Assembly: GCA_032433765.1 (NCBI GenBank)
Contig: JAVIAB010000049.1
Coordinates: 17,441,296-17,505,295 of the forward strand
Reading direction: 5' to 3'
Source of the DNA: Megaustenia siamemsis
Lineage: Eukaryota; Mollusca; Gastropoda; Stylommatophora; Ariophantidae
DNA: 64,000 nt
Shown here: positions 1 through 11,242 of the stretch, in pieces
How the letters are laid out: each line of letters begins with the position of its first letter
How positions within the stretch are numbered: the first letter of the stretch is position 1
Program-made: the position numbers and the translations under genes
Notes under the pieces: model-generated
The model's database searches: none
Seen by the model: only the letters and a program-made list of their open reading frames with translations
What the model was told of the DNA's origin: nothing

Positions 1-3000
1 TCCATTCCCCTAACATCTAACTTGATATGCCTCCATTCCCCTAACATCTAACTTGCTATGCCTCCATTCCCCTAACATCTAACTTGCTATGCCTCCATTC
101 CCCTAACCTCTAACTTGCTATGCCTTCACTCCCCTAACATCTAACTTGCTATGCCTCCATTCCCCTAACCTCTAACTTGCTATGCCTCCATTCCCCTAAC
201 ATCTAACTTGCTATGCCTTCATTCCCCTAACATCTAACTTGCTATGCCTCCATTCCCCTAACATCTAACTTGCTATGCCTCCATTCCTCTAACATCTAAC
301 TTGCTATGCTCCATTCCCCTAACATCTAACTTTGCTATGCCTCCATTCCTCTAACATCTAACTTGCTATGCCTCCATTCCTAATAACATCTAACTTGCTA
401 TGTCTCCATTCCTCTAACATCTAACTTGCTATGCCTCCATTCCCTAACCTCTAACTTTCTATGCCTCTATTCCCCTAACCTCTAACTTGCTATGCCTCCA
501 TTCCTAATAACATCTAACTTGCTATGCCTCCATTCCTCTAACATCTAACTTGCTATGCCTCCATTCCCCTAACATCTAATTTGTTATGCCTCCATTCCCC
601 TAACATCTAACTTTCTATGCCTCCATTCCCCTAACATCTAACTTGCTATGCCTCCATTCCCTAACATCTAACTTGCTATGCCTCCATTCCCCTAACATCT
701 AACTTGCTATGCCTTCATTCCCCTAGCATCCAACTTGCTATGCCTCCATTCCCCTAACATCTAACTTGCTATGCCTCCATTCCTCTAACATCTAACTTGC
801 TATGCCTCCATCCCCCTAACATCTTGCTATGCCTCCATTCCTCTAACATCTAACTTGCTATGCCTCCATTCCCCTAACATCTAACTTGCTATGCCTCCAT
901 TCCTCTAACATCTAACTTGCTATGCCTTTATTCCCCTAACATCTAACTTGCTATGCTTCCATTGCCCTAACATCTAACTTGCTATGATTCCATTCCCCTA
1001 ACATCTAACTTGCTATGCCTCCATTCCCCTAATCTCTAACTTGCTATGCCTCCATTCCTGTAACATCTAACTTGCTATGCTTCCATTTCCCTAACATCTA
1101 ACTTGCTATGCCTCCATTCCTCTAACATCTAACTTGCTATGCCTCCATTCCCCTAACATCTAACTCCCTATGCTTCCATTCCCCTAACATCTAACTTGCT
1201 ATGCTCCGTTCCCTAACATCTAACTTGCTATGCCTTAATTCCCCTAACATCTAACTTGCTATGCCTTAATTCCCCTAACATCTAACTTGCTATGCCTTAA
1301 TTCCCCTAACATTTAACTTGCTATGCCTTAATTCCCCTAACATCTAACTTGCTATGCCTCCATTCCCCTAACATCTAACTTGCTATGCCTCCATTCCCTA
1401 ACATCTAAATTGCTATGCCTCCATTCCCCTAACATCTAACTTGCTATGCTCCATTCCCCTAACATCTAACTTGCTATGCTTCCATTTCCCTAACATCTAA
1501 CTTGCTATGCCTCCATTCCCCTAACATCTAACTTGCTATGCCTCCATTTCCCTAACATCTAACTTGCTATGCCTCCTATTCCCTAACATCTAACTTGCTA
1601 TGCCTCCATTCCCCTAATATCTAACTTGCTATGCCTCCATTCCCCTAACATCTAACTTGCTATGCCTCCATTCCCCTACATCTAACTTGCTATGCCTCCA
1701 TCCCCTAACATCTAACTTGATATGCCTCCATTCCCCTAACATCTAACTTGCTATGCCTCCATTCCCCTAACATCTAACTTGCTATGCCTCCATTCCCCTA
1801 ACATCTAACTTGCTATGCCTCCATTCCCCTAACATCTAACTTGCTATGCCTCCATCCCCTAACATCTAACTTGCTATGCCTCCATTCCCCTAACATCTAA
1901 CTTGCTATGCCTCCATTCCCCTAACATCTAACTAGCTATGCCTCCATTCCCCTAACATCTAACTTGCTATGCCTCCATTCCCCTGAAATCTAACATGCTA
2001 TTTCTCCATTCCCCTAACCTCTAACTTGCTATGCCTCCATTCCCTATATCTAACTTGCTATGCCTCCATTCCCCTAACATCTAACTTGATATGCCTCCAT
2101 TCCCCTAACATCTAAATGGCTATGCCTCCATTCCCCTAACATCTAACTTGCTATGCCTCCATTCCCCTAACCTCTAACTTGCTATGCCTTCACTCCCCTA
2201 ACATCTAACTTGCTATGCCTCCATTCCCCTAACCTCTAACTTGCTATGCCTCCATTCCCCTAACATCTAACTTGCTATGCCTTCATTCCCTAACATCTAA
2301 CTTGCTATGCCTCCATTCCCCTAACATCTAACTTGCTATGCCTCCATTCCTCTAACATCTAACTTGCTATGCCTCCATTCCCCTAACATCTACTTTGCTA
2401 TGCCTCCATTCCTCTAACATCTAACTTGCTATGCCTCCATTCCTAATAACATCTAACTTGCTATGTCTCCATTCCTCTAACATCTAACTTGCTATGCCTC
2501 CATTCCCCTAACCTCTAACTTTCTATGCCTCTATTCCCTAACCTCTAACTTGCTATGCCTCCATTCCTAATAACATCTAACTTGCTATGCCTCCATTCCT
2601 CTAACATCTAACTTGCTATGCCTCCATTCCCCTAACATCTAATTTGTTATGCCTCCATTCCCCTAACATCTAACTTTCTATGCCTCCATTCCCCTAACAT
2701 CTAACTTGCTATGCCTCCATCCCCTAACATCTAACTTGCTATGCCTCCATTCCCTAACATCTAACTTGCTATGCCTTCATTCCCCTAGCATCCAACTTGC
2801 TATGCCTCCATTCCCCTAACATCTAACTTGCTATGCCTCCATTCCTCTAACATCTAACTTGCTATGCCTCCATTCCCCTAACATCTTGCTATGCCTCCAT
2901 TCCTCTAACATCTAACTTGCTATGCCTCCATTCCCCTAACATCTAACTTGCTATGCCTCCATTCCTCTAACATCTAACTTGCTATGCCTTTATTCCCCTA

Positions 3001-6000
3001 ACATCTAACTTGCTATGCTTCCATTCCCCTAACATCTAACTTGCTATGATTCCATTCCCCTAACATCTAACTTGCTATGCCTCCATTCCCTAATCTCTAA
3101 CTTGCTATGCCTCATTCCTGTAACATCTAACTTGCTATGCTTCCATTTCCCTAACATCTAACTTGCTATGCCTCCATTCCTCTAACATCTAACTTGCTAT
3201 GCCTCCATTCCCCTAACATCTAACCCTATGCTTCCATTCCCCTAACATCTAACTTGCTATGCTTCCGTTTCCCTAACATCTAACTTGCTATGCCTTAATT
3301 CCCCTAACATCTAATTGCTATGCCTTAATCCCCTAACATCTAACTTGCTATGCCTTAATTCCCTAACATTTAACTTGCTATGCCTTAATTCCCCTAACAT
3401 CTAACTTGCTATGCCTCCATTCCCCTAACATCTAACTTGCTATGCCTCCATTCCCCTAACATCTAAATTGCTATGCCTCCATTCCCCTAACATCTAACTT
3501 GCTATGCTTCCATTCCCCTAACATCTAACTTGCTATGCTTCCATTTCCCTAACATCTAACTTGCTATGTCTCCATTCCCCTAACATCTAACTTGCTATGC
3601 CTCCATTTTCCTAACATCTAACTTGCTATGCCTCCTATTCCCTAACATCTAACTTGCTATGCTCCATTCCCTAATATCTAACTTGCTATGCCTCCATTCC
3701 CCTAACATCTAACTTGCTATGCCTCCATTCCCCTACATCTAACTTGCTATGCCTCCATTCCCTAACATCTAACTTGCTATGCCTCCATTCCCCTAACATC
3801 TAACTTGCTATGCCTCCACTCCCCTAACCTCTAACTTGCTATGCCTCCATTCCCTAACATCTAACTTGCTATGCCTCCATTCCCCTAACCTCTAACTTGC
3901 TATGCCTCACTCCCCTAACATCTAACTTGCTATGCCTCCATTCCCCTAACCTCTAACTTGCTATGCCTCCATTCCCCTAACATCTAACTTGCTATGCCTA
4001 AATTCCCCTGACCTCTAACATGCTATTTCTCCATTCCCCTAACATCTAACTTGCTATGCCTCCATTCCCCTAACATCTAACATGCTATGCTTCCATTCCC
4101 CTAACATCTAACTTGCTATGCCTCCATTCCCTAACATCTAACTTGCTATGCCTCCATTCCCCTAACATCTAACTTGCTATGCTTCCATTCCCTAACATCT
4201 AACTTACTATGCCTCCATTCCCCTAACCACTAACTTGCTATGCCTCCATTCCCCTAACATCTAACTGCTATGCTTCCATTCCCTAACATCTAACTTGCTA
4301 TGCCTCCATCCCCTAATATCTAACTGCTATGCTTCCATTCCCTAACATCTAACTTGCTATGCCTCCATTCCCCTAACCTCTAACTTGCTATGCCTCCATT
4401 CCCCTAACATCTAACTTGCTATGCCTCCATTCCCCTAACATCTAACTTGCTATGCCTTCATTCCCTAACATCTAACTTGCTATGCCTCCATTCCTCTAAC
4501 ATTTAAATTGCTATGCCTCCATTCCCTAACATCTAACTTGCTATGCGCCATTCCCCTAACCTCTAACTTGCTATGCCTCCATTCCCCTAACATCTAACTT
4601 GCTATGCCTCCATTCCCCTAACCTCTAACTTGCTATGCCTCCATTCCCCTAACATCTAACTTGCTATGCCTCCACTCCCCTAACCTCTAACTTGCTATGC
4701 CTCCATTCCTCTAACATCTAACTTGCTATGCCTCCATCCCTCTAACATCTAACTTGCTATGACTCCATTCCCCTAACATCTAACTTGCTATGCCTCCACT
4801 CCCCTAACATCTAACTTGCTATGCCTCCATTCCCCTAACCTCTAACTTGCTATGCCTCCATTCCCCTAACATCTAACTAGCTATGCCTCCATTCCCCTAA
4901 CATCTAACTTGCTATGCCTCCATTCCCCTGAAATCTAACATGCTATTCTCCATTCCCCTAACCTCTAACTTGCTATGCCTCCATTCCCCTAATATCTAAC
5001 TTGCTATGCCTCCATTCCCCTAACATCTAACTTGATATGCCTCCATTCCCCTAACATCTAACTTGCTATGCCTCCATTCCCCTAACATCTAACTTGCTAT
5101 GCCTCCATTCCCCTAACCTCTAACTGCTATGCCTCACTCCCTAACATCTAACTTGCTATGCCTCCATTCCCTAACCTCTAACTTGCTATGCCTCCATTCC
5201 CCTAACATCTAACTTGCTATGCCTTCATTCCCCTAACATCTAACTTGCTATGCCTCCAATCCCCTAACATCTAACTTGCTATGCCTCCATTCCTCTAACA
5301 TCTAACTTGCTATGCCTCCATTCCCCTAACATCTAACTTTGCTATGCCTCCATTCCTCTAACATCTAACTTGCTATGCCTCCATTCCTAATAACATCTAA
5401 CTGCTATGTCTCCATCCTCTAACATCTAACTTGCTATGCCTCCATTCCCCTAACCTCTAACTTTCTATGCCTCTATTTCCCTAACCTCTAACTTGCTATG
5501 CCTCCATTCCTAATAACATCTAACTTGCTATGCCCCATTCCTCTACATCTAACTTGCTATGCCTCCATTCCCCTAACATCTAATTTGTTATGCCTCCATT
5601 CCCCTAACATCTAACTTTCTATGCCCCATTCCCCTAACATCTAACTTGCTATGCCTCCATTCCCTAACATCTAACGTGCTATGCCTCCATTCCCCTAACA
5701 TCTAACTTGCTATGCCTTCATTCCCCTAGCATCCAACTTGCTATGCCTCCATTCCCCTAACATCTAACTTGCTATGCCTCCATTCCTCTAACATCTAACT
5801 TGCTATGCCTCCATCCCCTAACATCTTGCTATGCCTCCATTCCTCTAACATCTAACTTGCTATGCCTCCATTCCCTAAACATCTAACTTGCTATGCCTCC
5901 ATTCCTCTAACATCTAACTTGCTATGCCTTTATTCCCTAACATCTAACTTGCTATGCTTCCATTGCCCTAACATCTAACTTGCTATGATTCCATTCCCCT

Positions 6001-6273
6001 AACATCTAACTTGCTATGCCTCCATTCCCCTAATCTCTAACTTGCTATGCCTCCATTCCTGTAACATCTAACTTGCTAGGCTTCCATTTCCCTAACATCT
6101 AACTTGCTATGCCTCCATTCCTCTAACAAATCACTTGCTATGCCTCCATTCCCCTAACATTAACTCCTATGCTTCCATTCCCCTAACATCTAACTTGCTA
6201 TGCTTCCGTTTCCTAACATCTAACTTGCTATGCCTTAATTCCCCTAACATCTAACTTGCTATGCCTTAATTCC
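1..6273. repeat. 31-bp satellite, about 200 copies
   Basis: Uninterrupted tandem array whose unit contains CCCCTAACATCTAACTTGC followed by TATGCCTCCATT. Units differ by single substitutions and 1-6 bp indels. Variant units recur in the same order, which gives a higher-order structure: a shortened unit (CATCTTGCTATG) lies near 820, 2882 and 5822, and a TAATAACATC variant near 388, 2444 and 5388. The array is cut by the assembly gap, so its true length is unknown. No gene is visible in it. Confidence 0.97.
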
Positions 6274-6373
6274 NNNNNNNNNNNNNNNNNNNNNNNNNNN
6301 NNNNNNNNNNNNNNNNNNNNNNNNNNNNNNNNNNNNNNNNNNNNNNNNNNNNNNNNNNNNNNNNNNNNNNNNN
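6274..6373. other. Assembly gap of 100 N
   Basis: Exactly 100 N characters separate the 31-bp satellite from the poly(G) minisatellite. A round 100-N run is the usual convention for a scaffold join of unknown size. Adjacency across it should not be treated as physical linkage at this distance. Confidence 0.98.
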
Positions 6374-7010
6374 GGGGGGGGAGGACTCAACAGACAGAGA
6401 AATAGATTTGATAAGTTGGGGGGGGGGGGAGGACTCAACAGGCAGAGAAATAGATTTGATAAGTGGGGGGGGGGGAGGACTCAACAGACAGAGAAATAGA
6501 TTTGATAAGTGGGGGGGGGAGGACTCAACAGACAGAGAAATAGATTTGATAAATGAGGGGGGGAACAACAGACGGAGAAATAAATTTGATAAGTGAGGGG
6601 GGGGGGACTCAACAGACGGAGAAATAGATTTGATAAGTGAGGGGGGGGGGAGGACTCAACAGACAGAGAAATAGATTTGATAAGTGAGGGGGGGGGAGGA
6701 CTCAACAGACATAGAAATAGATTTGATAAGTGAGGGGGGGGGGGAGGACTCAACAGACAGAGAAATAGATTTGATAAAGTGAGGGGGGGGGGGAGGACTC
6801 AACAGACATAGAAAAGAAATAGATTTGATAAGTGAGGGGGGGGAGAGAGGACTCAACAGACATAGAAATAGATTTGATAAAGTGAGGGGGGGGGGGAGGA
6901 CTCAACAGACATAGAAATAGATTTGATAAGTGAAGGGGGGGGGGGGGAGGAACTCAACAGACAGAGAAATAGATTTGATAAGTGAGTGGAGGGGGGGGAC
7001 TCAACAGACA
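6374..7010. repeat. About 45-bp minisatellite with poly(G) tracts
   Basis: About 14 units of AGGACTCAACAGACAGAG + AAATAGATTTGATAAGTGA, each separated by a run of 7-14 G. The G tracts vary in length between units while the spacer is well conserved. Regular G runs on the + strand could form G-quadruplexes or slip during replication. The array ends in a LINE-D 3' fragment. Confidence 0.95.
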
Positions 7011-7072
7011 GAGCGACTTGGAAAATGTTTGTTGAAGACCTATGCTCCACTGGGAGCTAAAAAGGTAGAAGA
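7011..7072 (+). mobile_element. LINE-D 3'-end fragment
   Basis: The stretch from GACTTGGAAAATGTTTGTTG through AGACCTATGCTCCACTGGGA and GGTAGAAGAA matches the 3' terminus of the LINE-D copies at 43345-43400 (+) and 62045-62100 (-). Only about 60 bp survive, so this is a strongly 5'-truncated copy or a deletion remnant. It codes for nothing by itself. Confidence 0.8.
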
Positions 7073-7131
7073 ACACCGTATCCCTATACGCCACTTGGCG
7101 TGACAGGGGCTCTTTACTACTTTATTTTACT
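7073..7131 (+). mobile_element. SINE-1 3'-tail fragment
   Basis: CCCTATACGCCACTTGGCGT followed by GACAGGGGCTCTTTACT and a T-rich run matches the 3' end of the full-length SINE-1 copies (for example 28030-28080). Only the tail is present. It contains the near-palindrome ACGCCA-CT-TGGCGT typical of this family here. Confidence 0.75.
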
Positions 7132-7189
7132 ACGCATGAGAACACATAATAAGGAACAGATTAAACAAGTAAAACCTGAGTGTTGTTTA

Positions 7190-7770
7190 GAGGAAAAATA
7201 TACACAAGATAATAGAGGGAAAATATACACAAGATATAGAGGGAAAATATACACAAGATATGGAGGGAAAATATACACAAGATATAGAGGGAAAATATAC
7301 ACAAGATATGGAGGGAAAATATACACAAGATATGGAGGGAAAAATATACACAAGATATAGAGGAAAAATATACACAAGATAATAGAGGGAAAATATACAC
7401 AAGATATGGAGGGAAAATATACACAAGATATAGAGAAAAAAATATACACAAGATATGGAGGGAAAATATACACAAGATATAGAGGGAAAATATACACAAG
7501 ATATAGAGGGAAAATATACACAAGATATAGAGAGAAAAAAATACACAAGATAATAGAGGGAAAATATACACAAGATATATAGAGAAAAAATATACACAAG
7601 ATAATAGAGGAAAATATACACAAGATATAGAGGGAAAATATACACAAGATATAGAGAAAAAATATACACAGATAATAGAGGGAAAATATACACAAGATAT
7701 GGAGGGAAAATATATACAAGATATAGAGAAAAAATATACACAAGATATGGAGGGAAAATATATACAAGAT
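7190..7770. repeat. 24-bp minisatellite, left part
   Basis: About 24 units of AAAATATACACAAGATATAG + AGGG, with units lengthened by one base in several places. The same array resumes at 8969-9070, so the LINE fragments between (7771-8968) are insertions into it. The long open frames seen in this stretch are by-products of the repeat. Confidence 0.95.
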
Positions 7771-8495
7771 CATCATCATCATCATTCAAGTACCGGGCCT
7801 GCTGGCGTAGGTGATCATGTCTCTCCACAACTTTCGATCTCGGCAGCTATTTATCATTTCTGTTATTGACCTTCTGCCAAGCCATTCTCTTAAGCTGTCT
7901 GTTATTTTTCTCTTTGCTTCCAATCTATCTCTTCGTCCCTCAATTTTCTCAGTTGTTACAATATACTCCAGTTGTTCTCTTCTCATTACATGGCCAAAAA
8001 ATGATGATTGTTTCTTCCTATTATTGAAAATTAGCTCTCTTTTTGCTTTGACCTATCTCAGAACATCTTCATTACTCTTCATAGCTGTCCAGTTGTTCCA
8101 CTTGTCTTTATTTTGCACTGAGGTGATGTCTTTTTCTTTGTGTTACCACTACTTCTGTCTTTTTGCTATTAAGGCTGAGTCCTTTATTTTAGCTTTCTTT
8201 CACTATAATGTCCAACATTTCTTGTAACTCATTTTCACTCTTAGCAATTAAGACTGTATCATCAGCATACCTTAGATTATGTATATTATGACCTCCAATT
8301 GTTATTCCAGGCATGCCCCTTATGGATCTAAAATAATCTCACTATAAATATTAAACAAATCTGGTGAAAGCACACACAACCTTTGTCTAACACCCTGTTT
8401 TATTTCTTGAAGCATACCCTATTGGTTTCCAGTTCTTATGGCCGCTGTTTGTTGCCAGTACATGTTCTTTATTATTCTTAGATCTTTGTTGTCTA
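7771..8495 (-). mobile_element. LINE-A fragment (3' part)
   Basis: Read on the minus strand it ends in ACGCCAGCAGGCCCGGTACT followed by (GAT)n, the 3' terminus shared by all LINE-A copies here. The decoded C-terminal region includes the family signatures RREQLEYIVTT and REWLGRRSITEMIN. An internal deletion near 8095 joins the C-terminal part to the RT-thumb part, and the frame carries stops. The copy sits inside the 24-bp array and abuts a LINE-B fragment at about 8496. Confidence 0.85.
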
Positions 8496-8968
8496 CGTTT
8501 ATCTTCTTCTTCTTCTTCTATCTTTCCTCTGCTGCAGTTGGCGTCGAGGGAGAGAAACAATCTGCGATTCTTTGTTCTTCTGTTGGCCTCTTCTGATGTT
8601 ATTCCTCCTAGTGACTCTAGTATTCCCTTTATCCATCTCTTTCTCAGTCTTCCTCTTAATCTGGAGTTTTCGTAGCACTCGTTATGGGCTCTTTGAGTCA
8701 TTGTTAGTTCTTTTTGTCTGTTATGTGGTCGAACCAATTTATGTTTTGTTTCTTTATGTATTCGATGGCTGGTTCAATTTCGAGAATCTTCTTCCTCAGG
8801 TCAGTGTTTCTTACTCTGTCCTTAAGCTGTTTCCTGTCATTTTTCTGACACATTTCATTCTGTGGTCGTTATCTTCTTATTGTTCTAGAGTCCAGCGTCC
8901 AATTCTGGCACTGATAGCACAGAGTTGGTAGAAAAATTGATTTGTATATTGCCCTTTTTGCTCCATAG
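8496..8968 (-). mobile_element. LINE-B fragment (3' part)
   Basis: On the minus strand this decodes to the LINE-B C-terminal region (matching 28380-28700 and 41446-41776), including NRRTKNRRLFLSLDA and a GRLRKRWIKGILE segment. It is followed by a short CT-rich 3' end. The fragment is out of frame in places and joined directly to LINE-A. It ends where the 24-bp array resumes. Confidence 0.75.
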
Positions 8969-9070
8969 TTATACAAGATAGAGAGGGAAAATATACACAA
9001 GATATAGAGGTAAAATATACACAAGATATAGAGGTAAAATACACACAAGATATAGAGGAAAAATATACAC
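8969..9070. repeat. 24-bp minisatellite, right part
   Basis: Four to five units of the same AAAATATACACAAGATATAG repeat as 7190-7770, then decay into A-rich DNA to about 9180. This is the displaced end of the array interrupted by the LINE-A/LINE-B block. Confidence 0.9.
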
Positions 9071-9302
9071 GACACAATGGAAAAAAGATATAAGGTAAAA
9101 GATATACAAGATATTACAGGAAAAGGTCCCGAAACACACGATATATAAGAAAAAATATTGAATATTAAACAAAAAGGAAAATAAATACACTATTCAAATA
9201 CATTTAGAGATATCGATAAATACATTCCATTGGCAGATTAAACAGAGGAAAAAACAAGACAACTAAGCTATTAACACAAAAACAGTACTAACTTCTACTA
9301 CG

Positions 9303-9519
9303 AAGGAGCCAGTAGTGGGGTGTGGTAAACACTCCAAGGTATGGTGACACCTTAACAAAAACAGGAACACAACAAAATACTAACGTCTCAGCCTATGGCC
9401 TTCTTCAGAAGACGGGAACAACGACAGCATCGTCAAAACGTCAGTATTTCGTTGTGTTCCGTTTCGTAAAGCTGTCACCATACATTGGGTATACATTACA
9501 CCCCACTACTGGCTCCTTG
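9303..9519. mobile_element. Foldback element P1
   Basis: The 20-bp end AAGGAGCCAGTAGTGGGGTG is repeated in inverted form at 9500-9519. The similarity continues inwards for about 100 bp on each arm (GGTATGGTGACA against its complement, AACACAACAAAATACTAACG against CGTCAGTATTTCGTTGTGTT). The centre carries CCTTCTTCAGAAG. No coding capacity is present. Related sequence occurs at 15640-15796 and 58270-58520, so this is a dispersed nonautonomous family. Confidence 0.7.
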
Positions 9520-9589
9520 CTACCAGCTTTACCGCAGCACTACAATTAGTTGTCTGTTCCCTGACTAATAAATTTGGATGTACCATATA

Positions 9590-9990
9590 AGAGTCATATA
9601 CAGTATTATTTGTTAAATGAGTAACAGGACAAGGCACATAAAAGAGTCATATACAATTATTTATTTGTTAAATGAGTAACTGGACTAGACACATAAAAGA
9701 GTCATATACAATTATTATTTGTTAAATGAGTAACAGGACAAGACACATAAAAGAGTCATATACAATTATTATTTGTTAAATGAGTAACTGGACAAGACAC
9801 ATAAAAGAGTCATATACAATTATTATTTGTTAAATGAGTAACTGGACAAGACACATAAAAGAGTCATATACAATTATTATTTGTTAAATGAGTAACAGGA
9901 CATGACATATAAAAGAGTCATATACAATTATTATTTGTTAACAGAATAAAACACATAAAAGAATCATATACAATTATTATTTGTGAAATG
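9590..9990. repeat. 54-bp minisatellite
   Basis: About 8 units containing AAGAGTCATATACAATTATT, ATTTGTTAAATGAGTAAC and AGGACAAGACACATAA. The last units are degenerate. No gene is apparent. Confidence 0.93.
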
Positions 9991-10375
9991 AGCAACACAA
10001 CCAAACAACTAAAATATTAATACAAAACAGCACTAACTTCTAAACATGAATGCACCCTAAAACGTATTCCTGAAATAAATATCAAAACGCGAAAACTAAA
10101 GTTTTATCGTGAAACAGCTGTGTGGTGAAGTGGCGCGTGGCTGAGAGAAATGGCTGATTTTGATATAGCTACTTCATTTGGACATCTCGATTTCCCATGG
10201 GTAATGTTCTGATGGGATGAATAAATGATTACATACTCTAGTCGCACGTGATAGTGGCCCGCCATTTTAAGCCCACGAGTGTCTCGCTATAATTACACGA
10301 GTATGTGTGCCCGGGACACGAGCCTACCGTCAATGGCTGAAATGTATGGGTATTTGTTGTGAGTGCATGTGTGTG
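9991..10375. other. Non-repetitive segment, no confident gene
   Basis: Mostly unique sequence. It contains a short open stretch beginning ATGGCTGATTTTGATATAGC at 10150 that runs into a GT (CCATGG|GTAATG), discussed as a weak exon candidate. It also contains GCCCGCCATTTTAAG near 10258. There is no recognisable domain, and I see no supporting acceptor or downstream exon. Confidence 0.4.
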
Positions 10376-10690
10376 AGCAGAGAGAGAGAGAGAGAGCGAG
10401 AGGGGGGGGGGGAGTAGCGGTTGGGTTTGTTGAGGCAGGGAGCAAATGACGCCTGAATGAAAGGATGGAGAGAAGGTTAAATGAGAAGTGAGGAGTGACA
10501 GAGAGGAGGGAGAGGGAATAGACAGGAAGCGGGAAGAAAAGCAGGGAGGAATGAGAGAGTAAAGGAATAGGGAGAGGTGATAGAAGCAGCGGAGAAATGA
10601 GAAAATAAGAAAGTGAGATGTCAGGAAAAGGAAGGAAGGAAGAATCAGAAATTATGGGATTAAGAGAGAAGGGATAACAAAAGTGATAGT
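10376..10690. repeat. Polypurine tract
   Basis: About 300 bp composed almost entirely of A and G on the + strand: an (AG)n run at 10379-10396, a G run at about 10402-10412, then many GAGAGG and GGAAGG words. It is low-complexity sequence, and the antisense open frame is compositional. Confidence 0.8.
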
Positions 10691-10735
10691 AATAGAGTGT
10701 GGGACAAAGAATGGTTAAACATGTGGGGGCCGATG

Positions 10736-11242
10736 TTCTTGTATATAGAACTATTATCACTGTACTCTGACACCGCCTACAGTTGATGATAATTGATAGA
10801 ATTATTATCATTGTATTCGAACATCCCTATAGTTTCTTGTATATAGAACTATTATCACTGTACTCTGACAGCGCCTACAGTTGATGATAATTGATAGAAT
10901 TATTATCATTGTACTCGAAACATCCCTTATAGTTCTTGAATATAGAACTAGTATCACTGTACTCTGACAGCGCCTACAGTTGATGATAATTGATAGAATT
11001 ATTATCATTGTACTCGAACATCCCTTATAGTTTTTGTATATAGAACTATTATCACTGTACTCTGACAGCGCCTACAGTTGATGATAACTGATAGAATTAT
11101 TATCATTGTACTCGGACATCCCTTATAGTTCTTGTATATAGAACTATTATCACTGTACTCTGACAGCGCCTACAGTTGATGATAATTGATAGAATTATTA
11201 TCATTGTACTCGGATATCCCTTATAGTTCTTGTATATAGAAC
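10736..11242. repeat. 98-bp minisatellite (left block)
   Basis: About five units of 98-99 bp. Each is a dimer of two related halves: TATATAGAACTATTATCACT...CAGCGCCTACAG and GATAGAATTATTATCATTG...ACATCCCTTATAG. The array is interrupted by LINE-A copy A2 and continues at 13186 as a simpler 47-bp monomer. Confidence 0.93.

Noticed and set aside
1..6273. CCCTAA words resembling telomeric repeats
   Set aside because: Each 31-bp unit has a single CCCCTAAC; there is no tandem CCCTAA run, so this is a satellite and not a telomere.
7117..7828. Long open frames rich in YILCIF or LYLVYIFP
   Set aside because: They follow the 24-bp period, which is divisible by 3, and run on into LINE-A sequence. No start context, domain or codon bias supports a protein.
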